This document shows positions 19,687 through 30,672 of a DNA stretch of 64,000 nucleotides, one piece after another. The stretch comes from Xanthostigma xanthostigma (taxonomy: Eukaryota; Arthropoda; Insecta; Raphidioptera; Raphidiidae): NCBI GenBank assembly GCA_963575645.1, contig OY754469.1, forward strand, positions 36,538,753-36,602,752, written 5' to 3'. Position numbers and translations under genes: made by a program. Every line of letters starts with the position of its first letter. Position 1 is the stretch's first letter. A model generated the notes under the pieces. That model made no database searches and was not told where the DNA came from. It saw only the letters and a program-made list of their open reading frames with translations.

Positions 19687-20682
19687 TCCGCCATATTGAA
19701 TTTAGAGTAACGTCACTTTATTTTTCGAGTTATTCTCAGCAAGCCCTTTTATTTGATACTTATATTGTAGGAAAGCATAACAAACTTAGTCCGCCATCTT
19801 TAGAAGTCCGCCATATTGGATTTAGAGTGACGTCACTTTATTTTTCGAGTTATTTAAAGCAAGCCCTTTCATTTGATACCCATATTGTAGGAAGGCATAA
19901 TAAAATTAGTCCGCCATTTTTAGAAGTCCGCCATATTAAATTTAGAGTAACGTCACTTTATTTTTCGAGTTATTCTCAGCAAGCCCTTTCATTTGATACC
20001 CATATTGTAGGAAAGCATAATAAAATTAGTCTGCCATCTTTAGAAGTCCGCCATATTGGATTTAGAGTGACGTCACTTTATTTTTCGAGTTATTTAAAGC
20101 AAGCCCTTTCATTTGATACCCATATTGTAGGAAAGCATAATAAAATTAGTCCGCCATTTTTAGAAGTCCGCCATATTAAATTTAGAGTAACGTCACTTTA
20201 TTTTTCGAGTTATTCTCAGCAAGCCCTTTCATTTGATACCCATATTGTAGGAAAGCATAATAAAATTAGTCTGCCATCTTTAGAAGTCCACCATATTGGA
20301 TTTAGAGTGACGTCACTTTATTTTTCGAGTTATTTACAGCAAGCCCTTTCATTAGATACCCATATTGTAGGAAAGCATAATAAAATTAGTCCGCCATTTT
20401 TAGAAGTCCGCCATATTGGATTTAGAGTAACGTCACTATATTTTTCGAGTTATTCTCGGCAAGCCCTTTCATTTGATACCCATATTGTAGGAAAGCATAA
20501 TAAAATTAGTACGCCATTTTTAGAAGTCCGCCATATTGGATTTAAAGTGACGTCACTTTATTTTTCGAGTTATTCTCAGCAAGCCCTTTCATTTGATACC
20601 CATATTGTAGGAAAGCATAATAAAATTAGTCCGCCATATTTAGAAGTTCGCCATATTGGATTTAGAGTGACGTCACATAGCT
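19687..20682 (+). repeat. 120-bp satellite, about 8.3 units, alternating in a 240-bp dimer
   Basis: Tandem units of exactly 120 bp, each with CCGCCATHTTTAGAAGTCCG, then CCATATTGGATTTAGAGT, then a CRE-type site and TTTATTTTTCGAGTTATT. Odd and even units alternate: GTGACGTCAC with TATTTAAAGC versus GTAACGTCAC with TATTCTCAGC, over the first six units; the alternation breaks near the right end. Because 120 is divisible by 3, a 285-residue open frame runs through most of it; this is a repeat artefact. GTGACGTCAC palindromes sit at 19827, 20067, 20307, 20547 and 20667. Confidence 0.9.
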
Positions 20683-20771
20683 AACCATGCATTGTTATCC
20701 AAACTTAACGTGTATACCAATTTTCATCTCAATCGGTTGAAGATATTTGCTTCAAAATTACCGAAGGCATT

Positions 20772-20838
20772 CTTGTCGCTCACTTAGTAATTCAGTCGCT
20801 CACTTAGTAATTTAGTCGCTCACTTATTAATTTAGTCA
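20772..20838 (+). repeat. Short tandem repeat, 19-20 bp unit
   Basis: Three to four units of GTCGCTCACTTAGTAATT(C/T)A downstream of the satellite. It lies after a transposon-like phrase (TTTTCATCTCAATCGGTTGA), suggesting satellite and tail belong to one element. Confidence 0.7.
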
Positions 20839-20939
20839 CACAACTGTTATTTTAATATTCAAGTTATTAAAACAGTATCTTATCACCAAGTTTTTTTTTT
20901 TATTCGACCGTTTTATAATTCCCCAATTATTATTATATA

Positions 20940-21420
20940 AAACAACATTATAAGAGATAATATTCTTTTACGCATGCGCCGATGTTCCCAAAAACAATAG
21001 GCCACTTCATATTTGCATATCAAACATCCTCCCAAAATTTGGTTTCAATCCGCTCGTCCGTGGTGTCGGAATAGTAAGAAATGTCAAAAGTGACGTTTGC
21101 ATCTGTCACAGTATTATGTTCTAATAATTAGTTATTCAAATTGTTAACCCAGAAGGCGTTGCATTTTCAAATATTCGAAACGGCATCCGTTTTTGAACAA
21201 ATGCTATCTTTTAATTTCATTATTGTAATAAAAAAACTCGGGTCGCAGTGCAAAACCCTGTCGACAATATAGTGTATTTGCTATAATAGGCAGTGTGGCT
21301 TTATTATGTGAATTTAATCCTTTTGTCTTTGGACAAAATACAAAATTTAACCCCTTAATACATCCCTTAAAATAATATTTTTTTCTTAATTTCGATATTA
21401 CTATCAATTTAGCAAATTAA
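20940..21420. mobile_element. Dispersed repeat fragments
   Basis: Contains blocks found repeatedly in the window: ACGCATGCGCCGATGTTCCC with CATCCTCCCAAAATTTGGTT (also near 23460, 42350 and 63160) and AAACTCGGGTCGCAGTGCAA (also near 43330 and 59850). No coding sequence. Confidence 0.45.
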
Positions 21421-21479
21421 ATTCACCCTTCACTAAGTAAATCCATATCTACAAACTAACGTTTTCATAAAATTTTTAA

Positions 21480-21745
21480 GTCCGGTCCTGCCGGGCCGAT
21501 TTTAATAAAATTTTGGCAGCACATTTTTATCTTTACTAATGGGTTAAATTTCAATTTTGAAACGATTCCGAAAAATTTTTCTGGAATTTTTGGGCCCAAA
21601 AACATTTTTCAACCCCTAAAACCTACCCTTATAGTGGCCCGATTGGGCCCATTTTAAATAGGCTTCGTGCGGTGATGGATTCCAACATGTGGACCAAATT
21701 TCGTTCAAATCAATTAACTCCTTCGAAAGTTATTGCCCGTACACT

Positions 21746-21843
<98 letters not shown>

Positions 21844-21970
21844 TAAATAGACTTTTCCAAAAATGGTGCCAAAGTGTTTAGGAGGCTATGAAACGTCGAG
21901 AAATTTTGGTCCGACCCCTAGGTCCCGCCATCCGACCGACGCCAATAGTGTAAGTGCCTTATGGCAAATA
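21480..21970. mobile_element. Dispersed repeat carrying an expanded (AT)n tract
   Basis: Homologous in inverted orientation to about 40740-41070; both hold AAATTTTGGTCCGACCCCTA or its complement. An (AT)n microsatellite at about 21748-21847 replaces a short TATATATG stretch at the homologous place near 40865. Confidence 0.55.
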
Positions 21971-23409
21971 CACTAATAATATTATCGACCAATTTTATTT
22001 GAAGACAGAACATACGTAATTTTTAAATTGCCATGTTAAACCGTGCAACAGAGAGAGATAACCGAAAGATGTTTGCCATCGGTTATATCAGATTGAATTT
22101 ATTTCTATATAAATGTGTATAAAAAAACTGATTGGGCAAATTCTGTTGTACGAAATTTATGTAAAATTTTCTCCTCTTTCGTTTAAGACAGGTTTCGAAC
22201 CGATCTGATGTAAATTGAGCGAGTTATAAGCGAAAAACTACGTTTTTTCTAAATTGCTCCCCTCTGGAGCAAAAATTCAAAAATCGGGCGACGTTAGGAT
22301 CTAAGTTACCCGGAGACGAATCGAACAAAAAAAAGTTTTTTAAAATCGGTTAAGGCGTTTGAGCTGTACACAATCCACAAAAAAGCGTGACATACAGATT
22401 CACAGATTCACAGATTCACAGACAAAGCGAGTACATATAGGCGCTTTAGCTTACGCTATTCGCGCCTAAAAATATATTTTTAGTAAATTATTTTAATGTT
22501 GACATACATTATTATTATAAAATAATTATAGTAGGAAGGTGCGAATAGTACTTAGAAACAAATTCAAAATATAAATATAATCAGTCTTAAATTAAAAATA
22601 TGTTTTTTGTGTTCGGGGGACCTCAAAACGAAAAAATATTGTAAAATACACTCTTTTGTGAGCAGAGGATGAGTTACGTGCTCTGATTGGCTAGTGAGTA
22701 TCACATATTTGTCCCTGCTTCACACGGCTTGCCAAATGTACTTAAATTATCAAATTGTATGAATGACTTTAATTTAAAAACTATTTGACGAATTTAGATG
22801 AAACTTTTTTGAAATGTTTCTTATGATTTCAGAAATGCTATAGGATATAGACTATGATTTACTTCACAATTTTATATTAATTTTTGAGTCAATAAATTTA
22901 TACCGGATGATGAATTTTAATCTATATGAGAAATTATTGAGAAAGCAATATTTTCGGAAAAAAATTCAGACAAAAGTTGTTTAGTTTGAAAAGGGGCATC
23001 TTTTGGAGACAAATACCACCCCCCAACTCCTGCGTATGGATGAGGGTAACTTTGACACCTAATTTTTATTACAAATTATGATTTTTTGAGAAAAAATATG
23101 CAACATTTGTCTGAAACATTTTTTTACCCGATGCCTCCCTCAACACCTAAAACGCATGTCAAAATCCAGGCATAGATGAGATAATTTTTTCCTCGCTCGA
23201 CTAAATTCGACTCTCCCGCAAATAAAAAAAATCCAGCCAATTGGGCGACGGAACCATTCCAACTTCAAAATGTTGACATTTGATATATAAAGAAAATAAA
23301 ATTTCTGATATCGCGTGAGGTGACGCGGGTAATGACTAGTATTCAACATTATATTTGTTATTTGTTGCTATGGTTACCTATATGATATAAGACGTTAAGA
23401 AAAGTATAT
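21971..23409. other. Repeat-derived DNA
   Basis: Includes a phrase shared inverted with about 41930-42060 (TTTCGTTTAAGACAGGTTTC), a triple ACAGATTC near 22395-22421, and the GTTCGGGGGACCTCAAAACG phrase shared with 62115 and 23610. No gene recognised. Confidence 0.4.
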
Positions 23410-23720
23410 CTACTATTATTATATAAAAAAACACCATTTTAACATATATCTCTTCTGCGCATTCGCCGATTTTCTCCAAAAACAATAGGGCTCTTCATAT
23501 TTGCATAACAAACATCCTCCCAAAATTTGGTTCCAATCCGCTCATCCGTTTGACCTGTATCGTGCTCACAGCCAAACAGACGCACAGAGTTTTCTAAAGA
23601 TATGTTTTTTGGATTCGGGGGACCACAAAATGGGAAGATATTGTAAAATTTTGAAAAGTGATTTTTGACCTAAACTAGTAGGTACCATTCCCCACTTGTG
23701 GATTGGAATGGTAATAGACA
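23410..23720. mobile_element. Dispersed repeat ending in a TACCATTCC hairpin
   Basis: Contains CATCCTCCCAAAATTTGGTT, ATTCGGGGGACCACAAAATG and a terminal hairpin TACCATTCCCC...GGAATGGTA. The same hairpin ends copies at about 35158-35193 and 62180-62212. Confidence 0.5.
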
Positions 23721-23744
23721 ACGTTCAAAACAGTAGTTTATTAT

Positions 23745-23945
23745 AAAAAAAAATAAAGAATAGTTACTTCTTACCACAACAGTTTTATTAGCGGATGTAC
23801 ATTTCGGGAGCTATGCTCTCATCTTCAACAAACACTAAACTGACAAAGAGTTTAGTGTTTGCTGAAGATGAGAGCATAGCTTTTGAAATGAACATCCTCT
23901 AATAAAACTGTTGTGGTAAGAAGTAACTATTCTTTATTTTTTATA
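23745..23945. mobile_element. PLE-like family D element, copy 1
   Basis: Inverted arms of about 95 bp share GAATAGTTACTTCTTACCAC. Both arms carry the family D hammerhead-like block. The plus-strand arm (23872-23888) has CTGAAGA and GAAATG around GAGAGC-type stem II; the minus-strand copy has TTGAAGA. I could not identify a tail or a clear target duplication. Confidence 0.5.
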
Positions 23946-24284
23946 TTACTTTACAACTTACACTATTTAATTATTGATTATAGACTGTCATTTAAGCTTT
24001 AATAAAACTTTTTGACGACAATATCTGAAGTTTGCAAAGATTACATCATGTAAAATATAATATAATATTCAGTGATGCCAATACGTGCTGCAGGTGAAAA
24101 CGTCAATACCTGGTGCATTGTCATGTATAGGCATGATATAATATTTATAATCAGCTTAATCGATACGGCGGTATTACAAATCAAATCCGCTAAAATTGCA
24201 TACAGTCTATTGACGCTGATGACCTTCTAGTTGTCGAGCGTCTGTAATCTACAATCTGTCTAACAATTGTTATTTTCAATCAAC

Positions 24285-24425
24285 CGATTGCAGCGCAGTG
24301 GTGAGCACTCTCGAATTCGGGAGGTACTCTCGCCAAAAAACGGTAATTCCTGTACTGGTTGAGGTTTTCCCCAATAATTCCAGATAAATATCAAAATGGT
24401 TCCTTATGCCTTATATTAATTAAGT
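24285..24425 (+). repeat. tRNA-like SINE head fragment
   Basis: GCAGCGCAGTGGTGAGCACT resembles a tRNA box A region (TRGYNNANNGG type). It is followed by GTTGAGGTTTTCC and the body shared with about 5990-6090. Box B is eroded. Confidence 0.35.
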
Positions 24426-24785
24426 TGAAGTTTAAAAAATGTAGAAAATAACGGGAAGTGTGGTGGTAGATGGAAAATAGTAATGGTGCGGATGGCGTCT
24501 GTTATGACATAAATTTGATGAATGGACGTTAAACGCATTATTATTATGATTTTCAAAAAAATCGATACTGATTTGCACGCCAATAATTTTAGATAAATAT
24601 CGAAATGGTTCCTTATTCCTTATATTAATTAAGTGAAGTTTAAAAAATGTAGAAAATAACGGGAAGCGTGGTGGTAGATGAAAAATAATAATGGTGCAAA
24701 TAGCGTTGTTATGACATAAAGTTGAGGAATGGACGTTAAACGCATTATTATTATTATTTTCAATCAAACGATACTGATTTGCATC
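24371..24785 (+). repeat. Tandem duplication of about 210 bp
   Basis: AGATAAATATCRAAATGGTT through TTAAACGCATTATTATTAT is repeated twice with about 95% identity by eye. The 111-residue minus-strand frame across it is a by-product. Confidence 0.7.
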
Positions 24786-24789
24786 TATA

Positions 24790-25936
24790 TAGCTGGGCGG
24801 AGCTCGTCGATATTTTTACACGTTCAAATGTCGATAAAAAAATACGCTATATAACCCACTTGTACGGTTATAAAACGAACTATATAAATTATTATAGTGT
24901 ATAAGGAGCGCTTAGATAATATTACGTCTATAACAAACAGATGCTATCGCACTCAGCCTTAACTGCTTGACTTCAACATTGTAACATTACAAAAAAGTAA
25001 TGGTTTTCATGCCAGTCTTATCTGTCTGTTTTTGAAGTGAAACTTCTTATACCATAAATATTATTGAAAACTTAAGGAGCGCGCATATATAGGATGTTAC
25101 AAAACGTGCGCAAGTTTTGAATTTCGCGGCGTTTTCTTTTTACCCGACTACGGCCAAACAAAAAGGAGGGTTATAATTTTGATGGGTATGTATGTATGTT
25201 CATCTATTCCCTCATAACTTATGAACTACCTATCATAATTTGACAAATGAGGTGTCGTTGGAAGCGTTTTGATTGTCCGCTAGTTATAGGTTATCTGACG
25301 TTACATTAAATTAAATATGGCACCCTCTAGAGTACATGAACTAAAATAAAATTGTTTTTAATGATCCCGTGTTGTGTATCAAATAAAAGGGCTAAATTAG
25401 TTTATTTAAAAAATATAGGTTCAAATTGTTAGCTATTGCTTGCATTCACCCTGTAATTGTAAATAATTTCTAAAATCACGTCTCAGATGTGAGTCAAACA
25501 TTATTTCTCTCCAAACCTACCCAAAATACATATATAAATATTTTAAATGACAAAATTATAATCCCAAAATAATTTAAATACAAAGTAAGTTCAAAAACTA
25601 AAAAACTGTTATACCTATACAAACTATTCAACTTTTATTGTCTATTAAATAAATAATAGACAATTGAATAGTTTATAAATAACAATTTCAGATAAAAATA
25701 TTTTCTTGTTTCATACTTTTTAAAGCGTGATTTATCAGTAGTCGGGTTTTAGTTTTTAAACTTACTTTTTATAATCAAGTGTGCTGGACTAAAAATTTGA
25801 CAGTAGATGCAACGCGATTACCTATCAGTCATTGAACTCTACAAATTCAAGTAATTGGCGCATATATTCGATAACATAGGCATAGTACCTACTGCGTCAA
25901 AAAAGAGCATTTTTGCGCATCACAAGAGCACAATGT
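24790..25936. other. Repeat-derived AT-rich DNA
   Basis: Contains generic transposon phrases (AAAAAGGAGGGTTATAATTT at about 25160) but no supported boundary or gene. Confidence 0.35.
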
Positions 25937-25944
25937 ATGCAGTA

Positions 25945-26526
25945 TAGTGATGTGTCCACATGACTCTTTATTGGGAGCTGGCTCCGTGCGCTCCGCTCAC
26001 TAAAAAGAGTCGCTCAGAGGGAGTCGTTCAAAGGAGCGACATTAGACAGTACGCACTACAAAAGACTGCATACTGCAGAGGTGTGAACTGTCATCATGCA
26101 TGCTCAGGAGTCACTTAGCATTGCACAGCACAATACACACAGCTCTGAGCTCATTTTAATACGATTTTGATCTTATATTATTCGCATTTAGGATAAACTA
26201 TAAAGTATAATAAAAGCTTAACAACAATAATGTTTATTGTTACAATATTATATCTTTGTCAACGACGTCAATGTGAATGGTTTAAATCACTGTAAACAGT
26301 GTGTCATTCAACATTAAACGACTCCGTACGTGCAAAGTTCACTAGTGCCTCTGTGCCCTGTGCTGTGTGCGCTCTGCAAATGTGCGAATGCAACAGTATA
26401 CAGAACAGCTCAGCACAGAGCAATGGCGCTCGGAGTGAGTCATTCACAAAAAAAAGAGCGACTCGCTCCGCTCCGAGAAAGGAGTCGTTCATTATGAACG
26501 ACTCGCTCAGGAGCGACACATCACTA
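25945..26526. mobile_element. hAT MITE with GAGCGACTC-rich ends
   Basis: Exact 8-bp duplication ATGCAGTA (25937-25944 and 26527-26534) and 12-bp ends TAGTGATGTGTC/GACACATCACTA. Subterminal regions are full of GAGTCGCTC and GAGCGACT variants on both strands. Open frames on both strands in the right half are mirror shadows of this repetition. Confidence 0.8.
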
Positions 26527-26733
26527 ATGCAGTAAATATAACGTTAGCAGAGCTGCATTTAAGCGAATAAACGGCGCATGCGAATTTCATCCAATAGCGC
26601 AGCATCACAATGGTCTGCAGTCGTGGATGCTGCATATTACGGGAGCTGTAGGTCATAACCGCGGACCATTAAACGGACGATTAAGTTCCGTACGTGGTGT
26701 CCCGGAAAACGAGGACACGGTCAATGTTAGGAG

Positions 26734-27060
26734 TAGAGCTGTAAAAGTAACGAGAAATTATTGTGTACCCGTTACTTAAAGAACCAGTAGCCGTTACTTT
26801 CGTATCGTTACGTTACTCGTTACTTTTCATACGACATGCAATCGTGTACTAACAGCATCAAGCATGTACCATCGCATCGAGGCGCGTCGCATAACGTGAT
26901 ACGATATGACTTCGTTCGTATAACGTATAACCGCATCAAACGAGTCGAACTGAGCCGAACTGACATGGATACGACAAATGCGAATAACGAACAGAATTTG
27001 TAAGTAACGGCGTTGTACCCGTTACTCAGTAACGAATACATACGGTTTGTTACAGCTCTA
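26734..27060. mobile_element. hAT MITE, TAGAGCTGTAA family (copy 1)
   Basis: Exact 8-bp duplication GTTAGGAG (26726-26733 and 27061-27068). Ends TAGAGCTGTAAAAGTAACG and the complement of TAGAGCTGTAACAAACCG. The interior repeats CGTTACT/AGTAACG many times. A second copy at 52382-52656 is in the opposite orientation. Confidence 0.85.
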
Positions 27061-27089
27061 GTTAGGAGTAAAAAATATAAAAAAAACTT

Positions 27090-27425
27090 TTTCTTCATAC
27101 CTCGATCGAAAGTGCATACTTTCGGCACCAATTGTAAGTCAGAAAGTCTAACATTTACTCCTTGGTGGGATTACACGCTACAATACGGGAAGTTCGTACG
27201 TTCGTGCGGTAGTAAAGCAAAAACAACCAATCAACTGTTGTTCCGATGTCGTTTCCATAGCAACCTTATTACATTTTAGCTAATAGCCGCGAACAGCTGT
27301 CATTCTTGTTTTTACGTATAACCTCAAAGCTTCTTGCTTGGAATTTATCTGTGTTTTTATGTAATTAAGTACCTAAGGTATTTAATAAGCGTGCTTACGA
27401 CCGAGGTATGAAGAAAAATAATATA
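27090..27425. mobile_element. Short foldback element
   Basis: TTCTTCATACCTCGATCG at the left and CGACCGAGGTATGAAGAA at the right are inverted copies about 300 bp apart. The interior has no supported gene. Confidence 0.5.
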
Positions 27426-27448
27426 CACCACACTGGCCGAAAGTGTGA

Positions 27449-27526
27449 TACCTTGCCCTTCGCGCCATGATGCCTTCCCCAAGCATCATGGCGCAAGGGG
27501 CAAGAATCATACTTTCGGCTCTTGTG
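27449..27526. repeat. Long near-perfect hairpin
   Basis: About 36-bp arms (CCGAAAGTGTGATACC then TTGCCCTTCGCGCCATGATG, and their complement) around a 6-base loop. It shares CGAAAGTG/CTTTCGG words with the neighbouring foldback. Confidence 0.6.
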
Positions 27527-27651
27527 CTGTAATATACTATTTAAAGACGAGCTTTTAGTGCAGCGTACTTCAAAGAATTTTTTTAAAACAATTTAGCTTT
27601 CAAAATTATAAAAGCGTGGGTTGTAAGCTCTATGCATATAGAGCAGCTATT

Positions 27652-28582
27652 TTATAGGGGTCCGGGTGAAAATATAAGACTGAAAAATGAATTTTAGACG
27701 CAATCCAGCGGAAATATTTATTCATCCTGAAGTGAAACTGAAACGATACTGAAAGTTTTAGAATAGCTGTGTCGGAAAACAGGTTGCTCGAAACTGAAAT
27801 ATCAGTTTTTCTTGACGAGTATGAACAAAAGACTATAAAAAGGGACGGAAAAAAAGCGGAAATTTTATCATTTTCCGTCTCTTTTTCACTATCTAATGGT
27901 AATATTCACCGAACATAAGTAGTTATTCGGTTCATTTGTTCTTAAGGTAACTATTTCTCCGAATAAATAGCGGTAATTCAATTCACCAATTATGTTTACT
28001 GCAGGTATAAATCTATTCTGTCTTACTTACAGGGTATAAATATTTATTCGCCTCACAAAATAATAATGGCCGCCACATAGATCATAATACCTAACCTATA
28101 AACGTGGAGTATTACCTATATGTATTATGTACAGTTCGCTCTTGTGAATTTATTTACGTGTTGTTTATTAACCTTTTGTGAAGTGTATAGTTGTAAAACA
28201 TTAAAGTTAGTGGAAGTTTTGTGTGCAAGTGGGTTAGGATAAAACATTATTATTTTGAGAAACTTTTTTTTGACGTTTACACTAACGCCATCGGTCGATT
28301 TTGGGGGAACGTCAACATATTCAACAAAAAGAGCAAGGAGTATAGTGCAGTGTATATTTTTTCTTTAACTAACTTTTCTACCTGATAATTTGCTTGGTGA
28401 ATTGAAAGTAAATTTTATTCTAACGAATAAATTTGTTCCATGATTAGTAACTTCTATCTTTAATAGTGTTCGGTGAATATGGGCATAAGTCTATTTTCCG
28501 TTCGTTTTACGACTGCTTTTAAACATAGAAAAAAATAGTACATTTTTCAGTCTTATAGTTTTTCAGCCGGGGGCTACTATAA
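27652..28582. mobile_element. TIR element of about 0.93 kb
   Basis: Left GGTCCGGGTGAAAATATAAG then ACTGAAAAATG; the right end is its diverged complement (CATTTTTCAGTCTTATAG...CCGGGGGCTAC). A second inner inverted pair (GGGACGGAAAAAAAGCGG / TTTTCCGTCTC) lies at 27842-27890. No transposase frame. Confidence 0.5.
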
Positions 28583-29168
28583 AAAGAAAATTGTTCCGTT
28601 CGGAAAATTTTCAGCGACGAGCGATTGTTTAATAGACACTCCCTAGTCGAATTTTAAGTTATATAAATAGACGCGTTAATTGGTTTCAAAGTTAAGCATC
28701 TCCAATAACACTGTCGTGAAATATAATAACAAATGAATTGATTAAGTGACAAAACACGAGCGTGACTTGCGAGGGAAGTGACATCAAAGTGACTGCGCCT
28801 CGTTCCTTATCCCGATAATGAAGGCAGACAACAATTTACCCGGAAGCCGATTGAACAAAAGCATAACGATGCGGAAACTGTTCAGATATGGGTGGGCGTG
28901 CACTTTGAATACAAAAGATGAGCTTGTTATTAATTGTTATACAGTGTTATTAGAACGGCGCTTTGACTACTGACAAGTAACCTTTTAGCAATTTTACAAT
29001 TACCAAAGATTATGCATAGTTTGATTTTATAGAAATCAATATGTGGCGGCCATTTTGACGTAGGTAAGTCGCCATTTTATTCAATCTCTAAAAGGTACTC
29101 TATAATCTATCTATTTACCGTGCATTTATATTTATTACTGTCCATTAGAGGTCCGTAAAAACTTAAAT
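28583..29168. other. Intergenic DNA
   Basis: No gene or repeat boundary recognised. Confidence 0.35.
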
Positions 29169-29411
29169 AATTATCAGCAAATCAATAGCTCCCATCAGTA
29201 TAACACGCGTAGAAAAAATAATTTAGATGTCCCAATAGCTAATATTAATATTTTCAAATTCTATCCTAACAACTTTGAAGCAACTTAATATAACAAACTT
29301 CCTGATAATTATCGCACTATTACCTCTAGTGCTTTCAAGAAAAAAATTAAGGAAATACTTCTTTCAAATGGATTCTATTCTATCAACGAATTTATTAACT
29401 TTAAATTTTAA
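29169..29411 (+). pseudogene. Non-LTR retrotransposon ORF2 C-terminus (Jockey/CR1-like)
   Basis: An 81-codon plus-strand reading contains HQYNTRRKNNLDVP, then YNKLPDNYRTITSSAFKK and IKEILLSNGFYSINEF, ending in a stop. This is the classic C-terminal signature after the reverse transcriptase domain of Jockey/CR1-type elements. One in-frame stop (after FEAT) and absence of the rest show a 5'-truncated dead copy. The 3' end is a short TTCTA repeat (about 29468-29486). Confidence 0.7.
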
Positions 29412-29871
29412 TTTACTTGTACTGATATGTCAGATGAAATTTGTAATTTCCAATTGACAATAAAAATCTATTCTATTCTATTCTACTAGCAGTCCCGTCC
29501 GGTTTCACCCGGGTGCAAAAGAACGAATGGGGAAGGGAGGGACATGCGTACGCACATTCATCTTAGTTTACCGAGATAGATGAATGTTGTGTCCAAATTT
29601 CATGATGATCAGAGTTACCGTTCAAAAATTTTTGTCGATAAAAAGCAGTATTTATACTTTTTTAAGTAATAGATTTCTTTTAAATCAATAATTACTGTAA
29701 TTAATAAAATATAATAAATATTTAATTGAAAACACTGTAGGATAATTATTTTTATATAGGTATGTTAAGTTATAAATGACCTATTAATTAGATTTATTTA
29801 ATTTTAATTAGTCGTAAAAAAATGAAATGTAAGCCTTAGAAGAAAGCAATGTGGAAAATGAAAACATATTC

Positions 29872-29943
29872 GCCCAACGTGGGGCTCGAACCAACGACCC
29901 TGATATTAACAGTCGCGTGCTCTACCGACTGATCTAACCGGGC
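29872..29943 (-). repeat. tRNA-Lys-derived sequence inside T-family element
   Basis: The minus strand reads GCCCGGTTAGATCAGTCGGT (acceptor and box A), then AGAGCACGCGACTGTTAATA, and ends with box B GGTTCGAGCCCCACG and TTGGGC. A 7-bp acceptor stem forms with three G-U pairs. It matches animal tRNA-Lys(CTT) closely, but the anticodon loop reads CTGTTAA (anticodon GTT). The D-stem has one mismatch. It lies within a repeated element and in antisense, so I call it a SINE-type relic rather than a working tRNA gene. Confidence 0.6.
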
Positions 29944-30465
29944 TTGTGAATGTACGACCTAATATTGATATATGTAGTTACGGCATTTCACCTGAATAGA
30001 AGCTATTTTTGAGATACATTTTGCAACATTTTTCATTGATTCTCCGCTCCTATTGGTCGTAGCGTGATATTATATAGCCTATAGCCTTCCTCGATAAATG
30101 GGCTATCCAAAAAAAAAACATTTTTTTCAATTTGAACCTGTAGTTTCTGAGATTAGCAAACAAACAAACTCTTCAGCTTTATTAACCGACTTCAACAAAA
30201 AGGAGGAGGTTCTGTGTTCGTCTGTATATATATATATTTTTTTTATGTATGTTCACCGATTTCTCCGTCAATTATGGACCGATTTTCAAATTTTTTTTTA
30301 TTCGAAAGAGTGCACCTCAGAGGTGGTCCCATCGGAACCAAGTCAGGATCTGATGGTGGAATCCGGAGAAATCGAGGGAAATTCTCAAATTTCAAAGACA
30401 CGCATAATATTTTTTATGTATGTTCACCGATTTTTATTAGTGTTAGATTAACACTAAAAAGAGAA

Positions 30466-30672
30466 AAATAAAATATTTTTAACAAAAAAATTGAACCGAC
30501 TTCACACTAAAAAGTAAAAAATAATTGCGTATTGAAATGTTTTGGAGTCGGTGTAGTTCTCGGAATAGATTTCATTTTGGCTGACACCGACTCCAAAACA
30601 TTTCAATACGCAATTATTTTTTACTTTTTAGTGTGAAGTCGGTTCAATTTTTTTGTTAAAAATATTTTATTG
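30466..30672. repeat. Long palindrome (copy 1)
   Basis: Arms of about 86 bp include ATTGAACCGACTTCACACTA and TTTTGGAGTCGGTG, around a 24-base loop. Copy 2 is at about 31106-31313. Confidence 0.75.

Noticed and set aside
19687..20682. CRISPR-like array
   Set aside because: Units are contiguous tandem repeats without unique spacers, in a eukaryotic context.
19827..20684. 285-residue open frame with repeated protein motif
   Set aside because: It exists because the satellite unit is 120 bp (divisible by 3) and lacks stops in one frame; no start context or promoter, and it varies only as the repeat does.
23680..23720. Helitron 3' end
   Set aside because: There is a terminal hairpin, but no CTRR-T end follows and no rolling-circle protein is present; the family assignment is left open.
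24432..24767. 111-residue minus-strand frame with internal repeat
   Set aside because: Caused by the 210-bp tandem duplication; no supporting signals.
29872..29943. Functional tRNA gene
   Set aside because: Sits in a dispersed element, is truncated or missing in sister copies, has a changed anticodon and three G-U acceptor pairs; better explained as a SINE-type relic.
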